A DNA stretch of 64,000 nt, from contig NZ_JADCKB010000005.1 of NCBI RefSeq assembly GCF_014982785.1, positions 1-64,000 of the forward strand. The letters are read 5' to 3'. Source of the DNA: Ructibacterium gallinarum. Lineage in GTDB: Bacteria; Bacillota; Clostridia; Monoglobales; Monoglobaceae. Shown here piece after piece: positions 7,471-16,266 of this stretch (positions are counted from its first letter, which is position 1; each line of letters opens with the position of its first letter). The translations under genes were made by a program, and so were the position numbers. Under the pieces are notes generated by a model. That model worked only from the letters and a program-made list of their open reading frames with translations, made no database searches and had not been told where the DNA came from.

Positions 7471-8595
7471 TCACCTTATATTAATATTCACGCCGTTGAC
7501 CTCCACGCCTTCGGTCGCTTGAATCATAATATACTTAATTCCGTTAATAACCTGCGTGGAAATCAAGTGATTGCGTTCCGGATTGACCTTAATGGTGACA
7601 TCAGGGAGAGTAACTTCAAACCTCTTCACATCAACAATGTTTGACGGAGTAATTTCCACGTCTTCACCAAACTGCTCTTCATACTTTTTCGTAAAGTGTT
7701 CCACCTTTTCCTCGCTGACGCCACAGCCCTCCAGAACCTCTTTAAATTTTCTTTTGGACAGAGTCAATGGTTCCTCTTGCTTGGTTTCCTTATGTTCCTG
7801 TACCATTTCTGAGATTTGTGTATGTACGGAACGCAATGTTTCATAGTCACATTCCTCCTGAAGTGTTTCCATAAGACAGCTTTCAAAAGCTGCTTTTTGT
7901 TCAGTCGCCGGCATCGGCAAGGGCGTATTAAAAATCCGCTCAATAAATTCCGGATAGATTTGTGAAATATCCCTGGTGTAGTACAAAGCGTTATATATAT
8001 TAGCTCGTCTGTCATCAAAAGCCGGAAATAAAAATCCCAATTCCGGCGGGCAAAGAAGAGAATCCGCACTGACAGCATGAAATGTATTGTCAAAATTTCG
8101 AAAGGACAGTGCTGCTTTCATTGGTTTAAGCGGACATACACTGCAAACAATATAAGAATATACCTCGGTGGATTCTCCTTTTGTTCCGTCTGCGTTATGG
8201 GAAAACACGTCATAATTGTCACTTGCCAGCAATATGACATAATTGCCGTCGATACGAATAGATTCAATCACCTTTTGAAAGAAAGTATGAACAGTTTCCT
8301 CGTCCTTCAGTTCTGACTTATTTAATTTCATCAAAAGCGCGTGCTCTTCACTTTCCATAACCTGTTTGATTTCAAAACAAATGTCAACCAAATTAGAACC
8401 AAGCCCACCGGAGATCGACTTTTTCATAATCGCCAGCAACTTTTCGCTTTCCTCCTGCGAACATTGCAGCATCGGCTGATAGAATTCGCTGACTATTTCA
8501 TTTCTATCATTCACAAAACAACCTCTGATTCCCATAATATTATTTTTTTCGGGACGAAATCTTCTTCGGATTTCCCGTAATTCCTTATCATTCAT
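7471..8595 (-). CDS. DUF4317 family protein
   Basis: A 374-residue cytoplasmic protein matching the DUF4317 family, common in Lachnospiraceae-type Clostridia and of unknown function. The N-terminal MNDKELREIRRRFRPEKNNI is characteristic, followed by an acidic helical region and a C-terminal beta-rich part ending in INIR. There is no signal peptide or membrane segment. It starts at an ATG after AAGGGGT and has its own promoter. The family assignment comes from the N-terminal signature and length; no activity can be inferred. Confidence 0.75.
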   Translation of the reverse strand: MNDKELREIRRRFRPEKNNIMGIRGCFVNDRNEIVSEFYQPMLQCSQEESEKLLAIMKKSISGGLGSNLVDICFEIKQVMESEEHALLMKLNKSELKDEETVHTFFQKVIESIRIDGNYVILLASDNYDVFSHNADGTKGESTEVYSYIVCSVCPLKPMKAALSFRNFDNTFHAVSADSLLCPPELGFLFPAFDDRRANIYNALYYTRDISQIYPEFIERIFNTPLPMPATEQKAAFESCLMETLQEECDYETLRSVHTQISEMVQEHKETKQEEPLTLSKRKFKEVLEGCGVSEEKVEHFTKKYEEQFGEDVEITPSNIVDVKRFEVTLPDVTIKVNPERNHLISTQVINGIKYIMIQATEGVEVNGVNINIR

Positions 8596-8628
8596 ATGAT
8601 GTACCCCTTATCTGTAGAATTCTAAAAC

Positions 8629-8657
8629 AGTATATCATATTTCTGCAAATTTTACAA
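8629..8657 (-). promoter_or_regulatory. Promoter of the DUF4317 gene
   Basis: TTGTAA (8652-8657) and TATACT (8629-8634) with a 17-bp spacer on the minus strand, ending about 33 bp upstream of the ATG at 8595. Confidence 0.5.
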
Positions 8658-8667
8658 ATCACCCGTG

Positions 8668-9192
8668 CTAAACAAACTCCTTCAGAATCGGCAGACAATC
8701 CTTTGAGGTAAAGCCCCATAATATGCCGCTCAAGGTTTCGATTGCCTTTTTCCGGCGGCTGAAATAAGTTTTCCACGCCATCGGCTCCGTCTTTTCTCCT
8801 ACACGCTGTATAATGTCCTCGATTCGTTTGCACGGCTTGTCCGACAAATATGTATAATATATAATCCAGTAATACTCTTCCCCGTCGCCTTGCTTTTTGC
8901 GGAGCATCTCCACTGCTGCGTCAATGATTTTCAGCATTTTCTTATTGCGCTCCAAGGTTCGCATCTGCTCCTGAATCTGGGTTCCGGATAAATCTGCCCC
9001 GGCCGCATACGACATTTCCAAAAATTCTTCTAACGCACAATCCATTTCCAATTCAAAGCTTATTTGTGCCTGCATCGCGGAAACCTCAATGCTCCAGACC
9101 ACATCCCGGTACTTTTTCAGCAATACTTCCGTATTATGATACAAGTATTCCTCCCGGCTCATTTTTGGCTGAATGTTATTTTTATCTTTCAT
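8668..9192 (-). CDS. Small helical protein downstream of repA, function unknown
   Basis: About 174 residues, almost all predicted helix, with no membrane segment. It resembles the small sigma-like or ArpU-like proteins that follow RepA_N initiators in Clostridia mobile elements. The C-terminal half has a possible helix-turn-helix (RIEDIIQRVGEKTEPMAWKT, about 129-148) followed by a basic helix. The ATG at 9192 was chosen because AAAGGGG lies about 8 bases upstream. An earlier in-frame start at 9228 would overlap repA by 20 bp. It is probably co-transcribed with repA. A regulatory role is inference only. Confidence 0.55.
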   Translation of the reverse strand: MKDKNNIQPKMSREEYLYHNTEVLLKKYRDVVWSIEVSAMQAQISFELEMDCALEEFLEMSYAAGADLSGTQIQEQMRTLERNKKMLKIIDAAVEMLRKKQGDGEEYYWIIYYTYLSDKPCKRIEDIIQRVGEKTEPMAWKTYFSRRKKAIETLSGILWGFTSKDCLPILKEFV

Positions 9193-9208
9193 TCTAAAAA
9201 TCCCCTTT

Positions 9209-10207
9209 CTATTCCCCATACAAATCATGATTCACTTCCGCCCTGTAATAATGCTCAATGGTCGTCAGTGAATTGTACAACGCTGTCAGCAGATAACTTT
9301 TGATGCATCGCACCTTGGTCGTATTTTTCTTCATGCAGTCCAAAACATATTCGATATGCTCATACCTGAGTTTGAGCAATCTGCTGCAAACCACTGCCTG
9401 TGGCAGCTCCTCTCCGCTTACTACTAAATACTGTTTTTTGCTGCACACCGCATCCAGCATAATATCGACAATCCCTTGCAGTAATTCCTCGCTGTAATGC
9501 TCTTTTAGGCACTCATAGTCAATGTTCCGGCAAATCATTTCCCGATAGCTTTGCCGCTTTCGTATCGCATCAATCGAATCGTTTTGCAGTCTCAATGGAT
9601 AGGATTTGATAGGATACGTATCACTATCCTCAATATCATTATTTTCAGTATGATTACTCTTATTCTTATTAGAGTCGGGTTCACAGAAGTTAAGACTCCG
9701 ATTTTCCAGAAGTCCGGACTTCGAATTTTCAGAAGTCAAGACTTCGGCACCGTCCGGAAGTTCAGACTTCGGTTTTTCAGAAGTCTGCAAAGCTCCGCAC
9801 TCCGCCTGTGATTTATGATCGGTTATCGTTTCTGCGGAATTGAAATTCATTACATAAATAATAACCGGTTTCCCCAAGCCCTGCTTCTTTCTGCGAATTA
9901 AACCGCAGCCTTTTTCAGCGTCCAGTTCCGCAAAAAGCTTTACGCCTTTGTCCTTACCAATCCCCATATACTCCATAACATCCTCCAGCTTAAAATATAT
10001 ATACACCCTGTTTTCATCGTCAATCCATTGATTCTTAATAGACAGCGACATCCGGTCAAGCAGCAAGCCGTACAGCACTTTCGCCTCGACTGAAATCTCT
10101 GAAAATCTTTGATCTGTAAACAGTATCTTCGGGATTCTGTAAAAATGAAACTGCTCTGCTTCCCTGCCATAATAATAATCAAATTTTTGATTTATTTGCT
10201 CCTTCAA
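9209..10207 (-). CDS. RepA_N / DUF6017-type replication initiator protein
   Basis: A 332-residue plasmid or ICE replication initiator. The N-terminal RepA_N domain (about 15-105) shows the usual pattern FYRIPKILFT...LSVEAKVLYGLLLDRMSLS. A low-complexity middle (about 125-185, rich in TSEKPKS-like runs) is encoded by iteron-like DNA. The C-terminal DUF6017-like helical domain (about 205-330) includes the YVLDCM and YLLTALYNSL patterns. The start is TTG with GGAGGT seven bases upstream. RepA_N proteins are known to bind an origin inside their own gene. It is the strongest sign that this block came from a replicating mobile element. Confidence 0.82.
   Translation of the reverse strand: MKEQINQKFDYYYGREAEQFHFYRIPKILFTDQRFSEISVEAKVLYGLLLDRMSLSIKNQWIDDENRVYIYFKLEDVMEYMGIGKDKGVKLFAELDAEKGCGLIRRKKQGLGKPVIIYVMNFNSAETITDHKSQAECGALQTSEKPKSELPDGAEVLTSENSKSGLLENRSLNFCEPDSNKNKSNHTENNDIEDSDTYPIKSYPLRLQNDSIDAIRKRQSYREMICRNIDYECLKEHYSEELLQGIVDIMLDAVCSKKQYLVVSGEELPQAVVCSRLLKLRYEHIEYVLDCMKKNTTKVRCIKSYLLTALYNSLTTIEHYYRAEVNHDLYGE
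9684..9801. repeat. Iteron-like repeats inside repA (possible origin)
   Basis: Five imperfect repeats begin at 9684, 9707, 9730, 9755 and 9778 (spacing 23, 23, 25, 23 bp). Each has a CAGAAGT-type start, and the best copies contain the palindromic core AAGTCnnGACTT, followed by a T-rich spacer. The period is not a multiple of three, so it reflects DNA rather than protein repetition. RepA_N replicons are known to carry their iterons within the rep coding sequence. Confidence 0.65.
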
Positions 10208-10333
10208 AATTCACACCTCCATTTGTATTTCTTGTAGATATAACTAATATTCTTTTCAGACTTTAAAAAGGTATGAAATTACATCCCGTGCTTTTTTTGT
10301 TGTATCTATTTATAAGTATTTATAAATACAAAA

Positions 10334-10362
10334 AGAGCCACTGTAAATGAATACATGGCTCT
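10334..10362 (-). terminator. Terminator downstream of lysS
   Basis: A stem AGAGCCA/TGGCTCT with further pairing inside is followed on the minus strand by TTTTTG. It lies about 120 bp beyond the lysS stop and upstream of repA, ending the greA-lysS transcript or one from a lost gene. Confidence 0.65.
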
Positions 10363-10408
10363 CATTGTACTAAGTGAAGATGCTTTTCATACACATGAAT
10401 CTGCACAA

Positions 10409-10440
10409 ATTGGTGTAAAATTGGTGTAAATTGGTGTAAA
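10409..10440. repeat. Three tandem 11-bp direct repeats downstream of lysS
   Basis: The unit ATTGGTGTAAA occurs at 10409-10419, 10420-10430 and 10430-10440 (the last two share one base). It sits between the lysS stop and the terminator. It could be an integration or recombination site core, the scar of a lost integrase 3' end, or a protein-binding array. There is no direct evidence for any one of these. Confidence 0.5.
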
Positions 10441-10482
10441 ACTAAACATTAAAATCTTTCAAATCCGCTTCATTACAGGCTT

Positions 10483-12000
10483 TTATTTCTCCAATGGTTT
10501 CATTGTCGGAAACAACAAAACATCACGGATAGAAGCACTATCCGTCAAAAGCATTACCAAACGGTCAATTCCTATACCTAGTCCCCCTGTAGGCGGCAAG
10601 CCATATTCCAGTGCCTGAATATAATCTTCATCCATCATATTCGCTTCTTCATCACCTTTTTCCCGTTTTTCTACCTGCTTTATAAACCGCTCTTTTTGAT
10701 CAATCGGATCATTCAATTCCGAAAAAGCATTTCCATATTCTCTTCGGGTTATAAAGACTTCAAAACGTTCAGTGAAATCAGGATTATCCGCATACCGCTT
10801 CGCAAGCGGCGAAATTTCAACTGGATATTCCGTAATAAAGGTGGGCTGAACCAACTGCTCCTCCACTTTCTCCTCAAAAACCAAACTCAACATTTCTCCT
10901 TTGGAGAGCTGATTTGCATCTTCATCTAACGTTATTCCAATTGCTTTTGCAGCTTCTCTTGCTTCATCCGCATCTTTTAACGCTTTAAAATCAATTCCAG
11001 TATATTTCTTTACTGCCTCCGTCATCGTCATCCGCTTCCACGGGCTTCCCAAATCAATTTCTTCCCCTTGGTAAACAATGGTTGTAGTTCCCAACACTTT
11101 CTGCGCAACCGTGCGAATCATATCTTCCGTCAAGTTCATCATATCCACATAATTTGCATACGCCTGATACAACTCAATGGTAGTAAATTCCGGATTATGC
11201 TTGATATCCATACCTTCATTCCGGAATAAACGACCCATTTCATAAACCTTATCAAATCCACCAACAATTAAACGCTTTAAATACAATTCCGGTGCAATTC
11301 TCAAATACATATCAATATCCAAGGTGTTATGATGCGTAATAAACGGGCGTGCCGCCGCACCACCTGCAATTGTATTTAAAATTGGTGTCTCCACTTCCAT
11401 ATAACCGCGACAGTCCAAATAATTACGGATTGCGGATACAATTTTACTTCGCAGTTCAAACGTACGTTTCACATCCGGGTTGACAATCAAATCTACGTAT
11501 CTCTGCCGATACCGCAAATCGGGATTTGTCAAGCCATGGAATTTTTCAGGTAAAGGCCGCAGCGACTTGCTCAACAATTTTATCTGAGAGGTGCGAACTG
11601 ATATCTCTCCTTTTTGTGTGGTGAAAACTTCACCAACTGCACCGACAATATCACCGATATCCAGCTTTTTATATTTTTTATAAGGTTCTTCACCCATTTC
11701 ATCCCGTTTTACACAAAGCTGTATTCTCCCGGTAGAATCTTGCAAATCCGCAAAGGACATCTTGCCCATAACACGTTTTGACATTAACCGGCCCGCAATT
11801 ACTACAATTTTACCTTCAAATTCATCATAGTTTTCAATAATATCCCGGGTATAATTTTTTCTGTCAAAGCAGGTTACATCAAAAGGATTTTCTCCCTCCT
11901 CCTGAAGTGCCGAAAGTTTTTCCCTGCGTATTTTTAATACCTCATTTAACTCTTTGTCCAAAGCGGCTGCTTCGTTCTTTGGCTGCGTTTCTTCTTGCAT
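10483..12000 (-). CDS. lysS: Lysyl-tRNA synthetase, class II
   Basis: A 505-residue class II enzyme that charges tRNA-Lys. It has an N-terminal anticodon-binding OB domain (about 65-165) and a class II catalytic domain (about 175-500). Motif 1 lies around [13 protein letters not shown], motif 2 reads [10 protein letters not shown] with HNPEFTTIE, and motif 3 reads [13 protein letters not shown] near the C-terminus. Length is normal. It follows greA by 39 bp, the common Firmicute order greA-lysS, and probably shares the greA promoter. No T-box leader is present. Confidence 0.97.
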   Translation of the reverse strand: MQEETQPKNEAAALDKELNEVLKIRREKLSALQEEGENPFDVTCFDRKNYTRDIIENYDEFEGKIVVIAGRLMSKRVMGKMSFADLQDSTGRIQLCVKRDEMGEEPYKKYKKLDIGDIVGAVGEVFTTQKGEISVRTSQIKLLSKSLRPLPEKFHGLTNPDLRYRQRYVDLIVNPDVKRTFELRSKIVSAIRNYLDCRGYMEVETPILNTIAGGAAARPFITHHNTLDIDMYLRIAPELYLKRLIVGGFDKVYEMGRLFRNEGMDIKHNPEFTTIELYQAYANYVDMMNLTEDMIRTVAQKVLGTTTIVYQGEEIDLGSPWKRMTMTEAVKKYTGIDFKALKDADEAREAAKAIGITLDEDANQLSKGEMLSLVFEEKVEEQLVQPTFITEYPVEISPLAKRYADNPDFTERFEVFITRREYGNAFSELNDPIDQKERFIKQVEKREKGDEEANMMDEDYIQALEYGLPPTGGLGIGIDRLVMLLTDSASIRDVLLFPTMKPLEK

Positions 12001-12039
12001 AGTGACTATCCTTTCTATCTGATGATTTACTGCCCAACT

Positions 12040-12522
12040 TTATTCTATGGCCAAAATTTTATACGTTACCGGTCCGTCTGGCGTGTCAATTTGCGCTGTT
12101 TCACCAACGCCTTTTCCTTTAATTGCCATAAAAAGCGGGCATTCATTGGAAATGGTCTTTTCCTCCTCCCGGGTCGGATCCGCCTCGGTTGATCCTACCA
12201 CAGTATACCAATCCGCCTCATCAAATTCAACATCCAATATCTTAACCTTGGTTCCAATGCCTACCTTTGTACGGTCAATATCTTCAGCATCAATAACCGT
12301 AACATTTTTCAGCATATTTTCCAGTTCATTAATCCTTATTTCTACCTGAGCCTGCTCATTTTTTGCTTCATCATATTCCGAATTTTCGGACAAATCACCA
12401 AAACCAAGTGCAACTTTAATTTTCTCAGAAACTTCTTTTCGCTTTTTGGTTTTTAAATATTCCAGCTCATCCTCCAGCTTTTTTAATCCATCTACAGTAA
12501 GGGTAATCTTTCTGTTTTCCAT
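12040..12522 (-). CDS. greA: Transcription elongation factor GreA
   Basis: A 160-residue factor that rescues backtracked RNA polymerase by stimulating transcript cleavage. It has the N-terminal coiled-coil (about 1-75) with the tip-region acidic pattern LSENSEYDEAKNEQ, then the FKBP-like C-terminal domain (about 80-160) ending in the expected GxxxYKILAIE pattern. Start ATG follows a GGAGG site. It is the first gene of a two-gene operon with lysS and has a consensus promoter overlapping the end of the upstream gene. Confidence 0.97.
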   Translation of the reverse strand: MENRKITLTVDGLKKLEDELEYLKTKKRKEVSEKIKVALGFGDLSENSEYDEAKNEQAQVEIRINELENMLKNVTVIDAEDIDRTKVGIGTKVKILDVEFDEADWYTVVGSTEADPTREEEKTISNECPLFMAIKGKGVGETAQIDTPDGPVTYKILAIE

Positions 12523-12580
12523 TTTGTTCCTCCACTTTTCTTGCCCGAAAAGGCAATTTCCTTCATAACTATATCTAAAT

Positions 12581-12609
12581 ATTATAATCTAACTTCATTG
12601 TCTTGTCAA
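12581..12609 (-). promoter_or_regulatory. Promoter of greA-lysS
   Basis: TTGACA (12604-12609) and TATAAT (12581-12586) with a 17-bp spacer, perfect consensus on the minus strand. The -35 box lies inside the last codons of the 249-residue gene, so greA-lysS can be transcribed independently of the ftsE-ctpA cluster. Confidence 0.8.
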
Positions 12610-13344
12610 CAAGTTTTTCCCACACATCCATGTGCGAACCGGCAGGTATTCACCCAGCTGGGGACAAGTCTTCAAAATTATCTCGAAATCCACATGATAT
12701 CCATGAAGATCTAACTCGCCCGCCGCACCGTCGATCACCCGGCCATGTCCAATTTGCACACACCTGCGTTCCATGTTGACAGTCACAGACATTTTCTCAC
12801 TTCTTACACATGGAAGGGCTTGAACCTCCGGCAAAACACCATATTCATCACAAAGCAGTTCTCCCAATTCTTCTGCTTTTTCTGTACATTCTGTTAAAAT
12901 AAAGATAGACCGCACTTCAAGACATAATTCTGACAAAATTGCAAAATTTAATGTCTCCATCTTTGAATCAATAATACACAGCGTACGTTTTTGTATTTCT
13001 TCTTCTGTCATGTCAAGCGCAAATTTTATACATGAAGGCAACATTGCAGGCGATAAAGGTATGCGCAACCATTTCTCATCGTTCTGCAACAACTCTTCTT
13101 TCTCACATTCCTTCGTCAATACTACTGCCGATACATTTGCTTTGTTTAATAATTCGTTACCTTTTTGTATTAATTTTTTGCGATGGTGTTTTGTCATACG
13201 CAGCCATTGATCTCTCGTATAAGCAAACTCAGCCACAGTCACCGGTATCTGCGTTTGAAAAGTTTCTTTTATCTGAACGGGAGCCCTCCATTTTTCAAAA
13301 AACCCCGCTTTATCCTTCCGCACCGAAAGAAGTCCTAACTTCAT
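12595..13344 (-). CDS. Unrecognised 249-residue protein downstream of ctpA
   Basis: I do not recognise a family. The protein is soluble, with a basic N-terminal part (HHRKKLIQKGNELL, about 54-67), a central alternation of strands and helices suggesting a Rossmann-like region (CIIDSK, about 143-148; SIFILTECTEKAEELGELL, about 163-181) and a glycine-containing C-terminal segment (GHGRVIDG, about 207-214). It starts one base after the ctpA stop with no clear ribosome site, so translation is probably coupled to ctpA. Position next to ftsE-ftsX-ctpA suggests an envelope or division role, which is inference. Confidence 0.6.
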   Translation of the reverse strand: MKLGLLSVRKDKAGFFEKWRAPVQIKETFQTQIPVTVAEFAYTRDQWLRMTKHHRKKLIQKGNELLNKANVSAVVLTKECEKEELLQNDEKWLRIPLSPAMLPSCIKFALDMTEEEIQKRTLCIIDSKMETLNFAILSELCLEVRSIFILTECTEKAEELGELLCDEYGVLPEVQALPCVRSEKMSVTVNMERRCVQIGHGRVIDGAAGELDLHGYHVDFEIILKTCPQLGEYLPVRTWMCGKNLLTRQ

Positions 13345-13345
13345 G

Positions 13346-14515
13346 CTATCGGCTTAAATACTGTACTGCAGCCTGCATCTGCTCATCATTTTCCGGCTCT
13401 AACGCAGATAGCTGTACATATTTTTGTACATCCATCGGAATATTTTCATCCGGCTCTATTCCCTGTCCATGAATACAGACACCACTGGGGGTATAATAGC
13501 GCGCGGATGTTACTGACAAAACACTGTCCTTCCCTACTGGGAAAACGCCCTGCACCACTCCTTTGCCATACGTTTTTTCTCCAATCTGATAACCAACACC
13601 ATAATCCTTTAATGCTCCTGTTAAAATTTCGCTGGCTGAAGCACTACCTTGATTTGTCAAAAGTACCACTGGCATTTGAATTGCGTCCTTTTCCGCAATA
13701 TAGTCGGTTCGATTTCCATGTTTATCCATCGTATAAACTATCACGTTGTCTTTTTCTATAAATAAATCTGCAATTGCCGTTGCTTCATCAACCAGTCCGC
13801 CTGGATTATTCCGAAGATCAATAATCAATTTTTTCATCCCTTTGGCTTCCAGATTTTCCATAGCATTTTCAAATTTATCAGAAGTTTCCGGGGTAAACTG
13901 CGTAATATTAATTCGGCCAATTTCATCTGTAACCATAGTTTCGCTCACATTCTGAATTTCGATTTCTTTTCTGGTCAAGGTTAAATCTTCTTCTACCCCA
14001 GTCGCCTGGCGACGAACCGTTATCGTAACCTCTGTCCCGTTGGCACCACGCATTGCGTTCGCCGCCTCATTGATTTGCTGGCCCGTATATCCCTGTCCAT
14101 TTATTTTTAAAATCTTATCTCCCGTAGTAAGCCCAGCTTCTTCAGCCGGTGTCCCCGCTATTGCAGAGACTACGGTAATGGTATCATCTTCTGTATTGTT
14201 TTCAATATACACACCAATTCCTTGGTAATTTCCTTCCATTTCTTCCATATATGCCTGAGCCCCTTCGCCCCATAAATATCCGGTGTACGGATCTCCGGTT
14301 GCCGCAGCTACTCCTTGAAGCGCCGTATTCATGTATGTATTGCTGTCCACATCTTCATAATAAGTCATATCAATTAAACGACTGACATATGTAAACTTGA
14401 TTAAATCTCCAAATGCAGTAAATCCGAACGGATTCACTGCTCCAACCGCCAATACACCGGAAACAATAATAAGGACAATCGCACCGATTACCAAGACAGA
14501 TTTTTTAATGTACAT
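13346..14515 (-). CDS. S41-family carboxyl-terminal processing protease
   Basis: A 389-residue membrane-anchored CtpA-type serine protease acting outside the membrane. It has one N-terminal membrane segment (about 6-28), a PDZ domain (about 98-172) with the carboxylate-binding GIGV motif, and the S41 catalytic domain (about 190-350). The Ser-Lys dyad is visible: Ser293 in GSASASEI and Lys318 in KTYGKG, with the conserved DLRNNPGG at about 233-240. A GTGAGGCG ribosome site precedes the ATG. It lies downstream of ftsE-ftsX. In other bacteria such proteases regulate peptidoglycan hydrolases, a plausible link to FtsEX here. Confidence 0.93.
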   Translation of the reverse strand: MYIKKSVLVIGAIVLIIVSGVLAVGAVNPFGFTAFGDLIKFTYVSRLIDMTYYEDVDSNTYMNTALQGVAAATGDPYTGYLWGEGAQAYMEEMEGNYQGIGVYIENNTEDDTITVVSAIAGTPAEEAGLTTGDKILKINGQGYTGQQINEAANAMRGANGTEVTITVRRQATGVEEDLTLTRKEIEIQNVSETMVTDEIGRINITQFTPETSDKFENAMENLEAKGMKKLIIDLRNNPGGLVDEATAIADLFIEKDNVIVYTMDKHGNRTDYIAEKDAIQMPVVLLTNQGSASASEILTGALKDYGVGYQIGEKTYGKGVVQGVFPVGKDSVLSVTSARYYTPSGVCIHGQGIEPDENIPMDVQKYVQLSALEPENDEQMQAAVQYLSR

Positions 14516-14630
14516 ATCATTCGCCTCACTTTGATTTTGTCCAGATACTTTTAAAGAATTTGCATAACTTCTATTGTTATGCTATTCTCCCCACCTTACT
14601 CCTATGCCTGGTAAAATAAAATTTCCAATT

Positions 14631-14726
14631 TTAAAAAACAAACATTCCAAATAGCGGAGCTGCAATTCCCAGCAAAAACAAACATGCAATGACAATCGCC
14701 ACAATTTTTATGGTTTTGCTTTTCAT
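14631..14726 (-). CDS. 31-residue membrane miniprotein between ftsX and ctpA
   Basis: A short reading frame coding 31 residues: a basic start (MKSKTIKIV), one hydrophobic helix (about 6-24, IVAIVIACLFLLGIAAP) and a phenylalanine-rich end. It has a strong GGAGAG ribosome site seven bases before the ATG, sits 15 bp after the ftsX stop and keeps the operon's strand. These features argue for a real small membrane protein rather than chance. It could modulate FtsX or CtpA, both membrane proteins encoded on either side. No homologue is known to me. Confidence 0.55.
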   Translation of the reverse strand: MKSKTIKIVAIVIACLFLLGIAAPLFGMFVF

Positions 14727-14741
14727 ATTGATCTCTCCTTT

Positions 14742-15602
14742 TCAATTTTTTAAATATCTGCAGGTAGAAACAAAGCTTCCCCAAAAACCAATCAAAACTC
14801 CAAGTAGGGCAAATATACCTAACACCCATTTTTGAATCTGTTCTACCGGAAGCAACAGAGGCATCTGCTCCATTCCGCCGAGCGTTTCAATCGCCGCACG
14901 GTATCCTGCCAGCACAATCACCGCAGCAATACCGGCCCCAATCAAACCTAGAGTCACGCCTTCCACAACAAACGGACCACGGATATACCAATTCGATGCA
15001 CCAACAATCCGCATAATTTCCAGTTCTCGGCCGCGGGAAAGCAATCCCAGCCGGATGGTATTCATTACAATACACAAAGCAGACAAAATCAAAATAACTG
15101 CAATCCATAATCCAAATTTCCGCATTGCACTAGTCATCTTCTGAATCTTTTCTGCCTGCTCCTGTCCGTCCCTTACTTCTTCCACACCCTGTACTTTTTC
15201 AGCTGCCTGTGCCACCACAGAGGCTACTGACAAATCCGACAAAGATACGAAATATGCATCCCGCCAAACCGTTTGAACAGAATCATTTTCGGGAACCTGC
15301 TCCTGATAGGAATACAAATAGACGTCCTGGACACCTGGAATTGATTTAAGTTGATTTTCAATTTGATCCAAAGCCGCTCCTCCTGCATCTGGCAGGAGAC
15401 GTACATACACTCCACATTGCTCCTCCATATGGACAAGCCAGCTTTGTACATTCCATCCAAGCAACAAAAAGATCCCCAACAATATCAGCCCAGCAGAAAC
15501 AATTCCTGCCGAAGCCATACTCATCAGTCGGTTATACCAGATATTTTTTAGGCCACGGGTTACAAAATAAACGATCGTGTTAAACACTATAATATCCTCC
15601 AT
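14742..15602 (-). CDS. ftsX: FtsX-like permease of the FtsEX complex
   Basis: A 286-residue membrane partner of FtsE. It has an N-terminal membrane segment (about 25-50), an extracytoplasmic loop (about 55-160) that in known FtsX proteins activates peptidoglycan hydrolases, and three C-terminal membrane segments (about 165-280) with the family pattern LGLLSRGRELEIMRIVGASNWYIRGPF. Its start overlaps the ftsE end by 23 bp, as is usual for this pair. No dedicated M23 or NlpC hydrolase gene follows; a miniprotein and a CtpA protease come instead. Confidence 0.92.
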   Translation of the reverse strand: MEDIIVFNTIVYFVTRGLKNIWYNRLMSMASAGIVSAGLILLGIFLLLGWNVQSWLVHMEEQCGVYVRLLPDAGGAALDQIENQLKSIPGVQDVYLYSYQEQVPENDSVQTVWRDAYFVSLSDLSVASVVAQAAEKVQGVEEVRDGQEQAEKIQKMTSAMRKFGLWIAVILILSALCIVMNTIRLGLLSRGRELEIMRIVGASNWYIRGPFVVEGVTLGLIGAGIAAVIVLAGYRAAIETLGGMEQMPLLLPVEQIQKWVLGIFALLGVLIGFWGSFVSTCRYLKN

Positions 15603-16266
15603 GCATGGTATCTCCTGCCAAAAGGCCCTTTTCCAGTGTCAGCACTCGCTTTTGCATTTGATCTACCAGTTCTTTCGCGTGGGTAGCCACAATCACTGTT
15701 GTTCCGTGCCGATTGATCCTTTCGAGAAGATTCATAATTTCTACAGAAGAAACAGGATCCAAATTCCCAGTAGGTTCATCAGCAATCAACAATGGTGGAT
15801 TATTGACCAAGGCACGAGCCATGGAAACCCGCTGTTGCTCACCGCCAGAAAGTTGATGCGGCATACATTCTGCTTTTTCTAACAATCCAGTCAATTCTAG
15901 AACCTGCGGCACAATATGCCGTATCACTCGCCGGCGTTGGCCCACCACCTGCATGGCAAAGGCTACATTTTCAAAAACAGTCCTTTCCGGCAACAGCCGA
16001 AAATCCTGAAATACCACCCCAATGCCTTTGCGCAGCTGTGGTATTCTCCTGCGGTGTATTTTTGCCAAATCTACACCTTCTACCAGGACATGGCCTCGAT
16101 CGGCTGTTTCTTCACGCAGCAGTAATTTGATCAAGGTCGTCTTTCCGGCTCCCGTAGCTCCCACCAGAAAGACAAACTCTCCTTGTTGAATCTTTGCACT
16201 GACACTACGCAGCGCCCTGACACCCGTTTCTCTATAAAATTTGCTTACATTTCGGAATTCTATCAT
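15580..16266 (-). CDS. ftsE: Cell-division ATP-binding protein FtsE
   Basis: A 228-residue ABC ATPase of the FtsEX complex, which couples ATP hydrolysis at the septum to peptidoglycan hydrolase control. Walker A GATGAGKTT (about 36-44), signature LSGGEQQRVSMARAL (about 136-150), Walker B LLIADEPTG (about 156-164) and the switch His in VATHAKE are all present. I chose the ATG at 16266 (MIEFRNVSKFY), preceded by AGAAAGAGG, rather than the in-frame start 27 bp earlier. It is the first gene of the ftsE-ftsX-miniprotein-ctpA group. Confidence 0.95.
   Translation of the reverse strand: MIEFRNVSKFYRETGVRALRSVSAKIQQGEFVFLVGATGAGKTTLIKLLLREETADRGHVLVEGVDLAKIHRRRIPQLRKGIGVVFQDFRLLPERTVFENVAFAMQVVGQRRRVIRHIVPQVLELTGLLEKAECMPHQLSGGEQQRVSMARALVNNPPLLIADEPTGNLDPVSSVEIMNLLERINRHGTTVIVATHAKELVDQMQKRVLTLEKGLLAGDTMHGGYYSV

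Larger units (their letters stand above)
1..10400. mobile_element. Probable part of an integrated plasmid or ICE (accessory block)
   Basis: This is an inferred region, not a delimited element. A RepA_N/DUF6017 replication initiator with iteron-like repeats (9209-10207), a broken RhuM gene, a toxin-like protein without antitoxin and a Tad-type secretion operon lie together. They abut the housekeeping greA-lysS operon. No integrase, relaxase or transposase is visible, so the left boundary is outside the window or the element is decayed. The right boundary may lie near the three short direct repeats at 10409-10440. It could equally be ordinary chromosome carrying old mobile debris. Confidence 0.35.
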
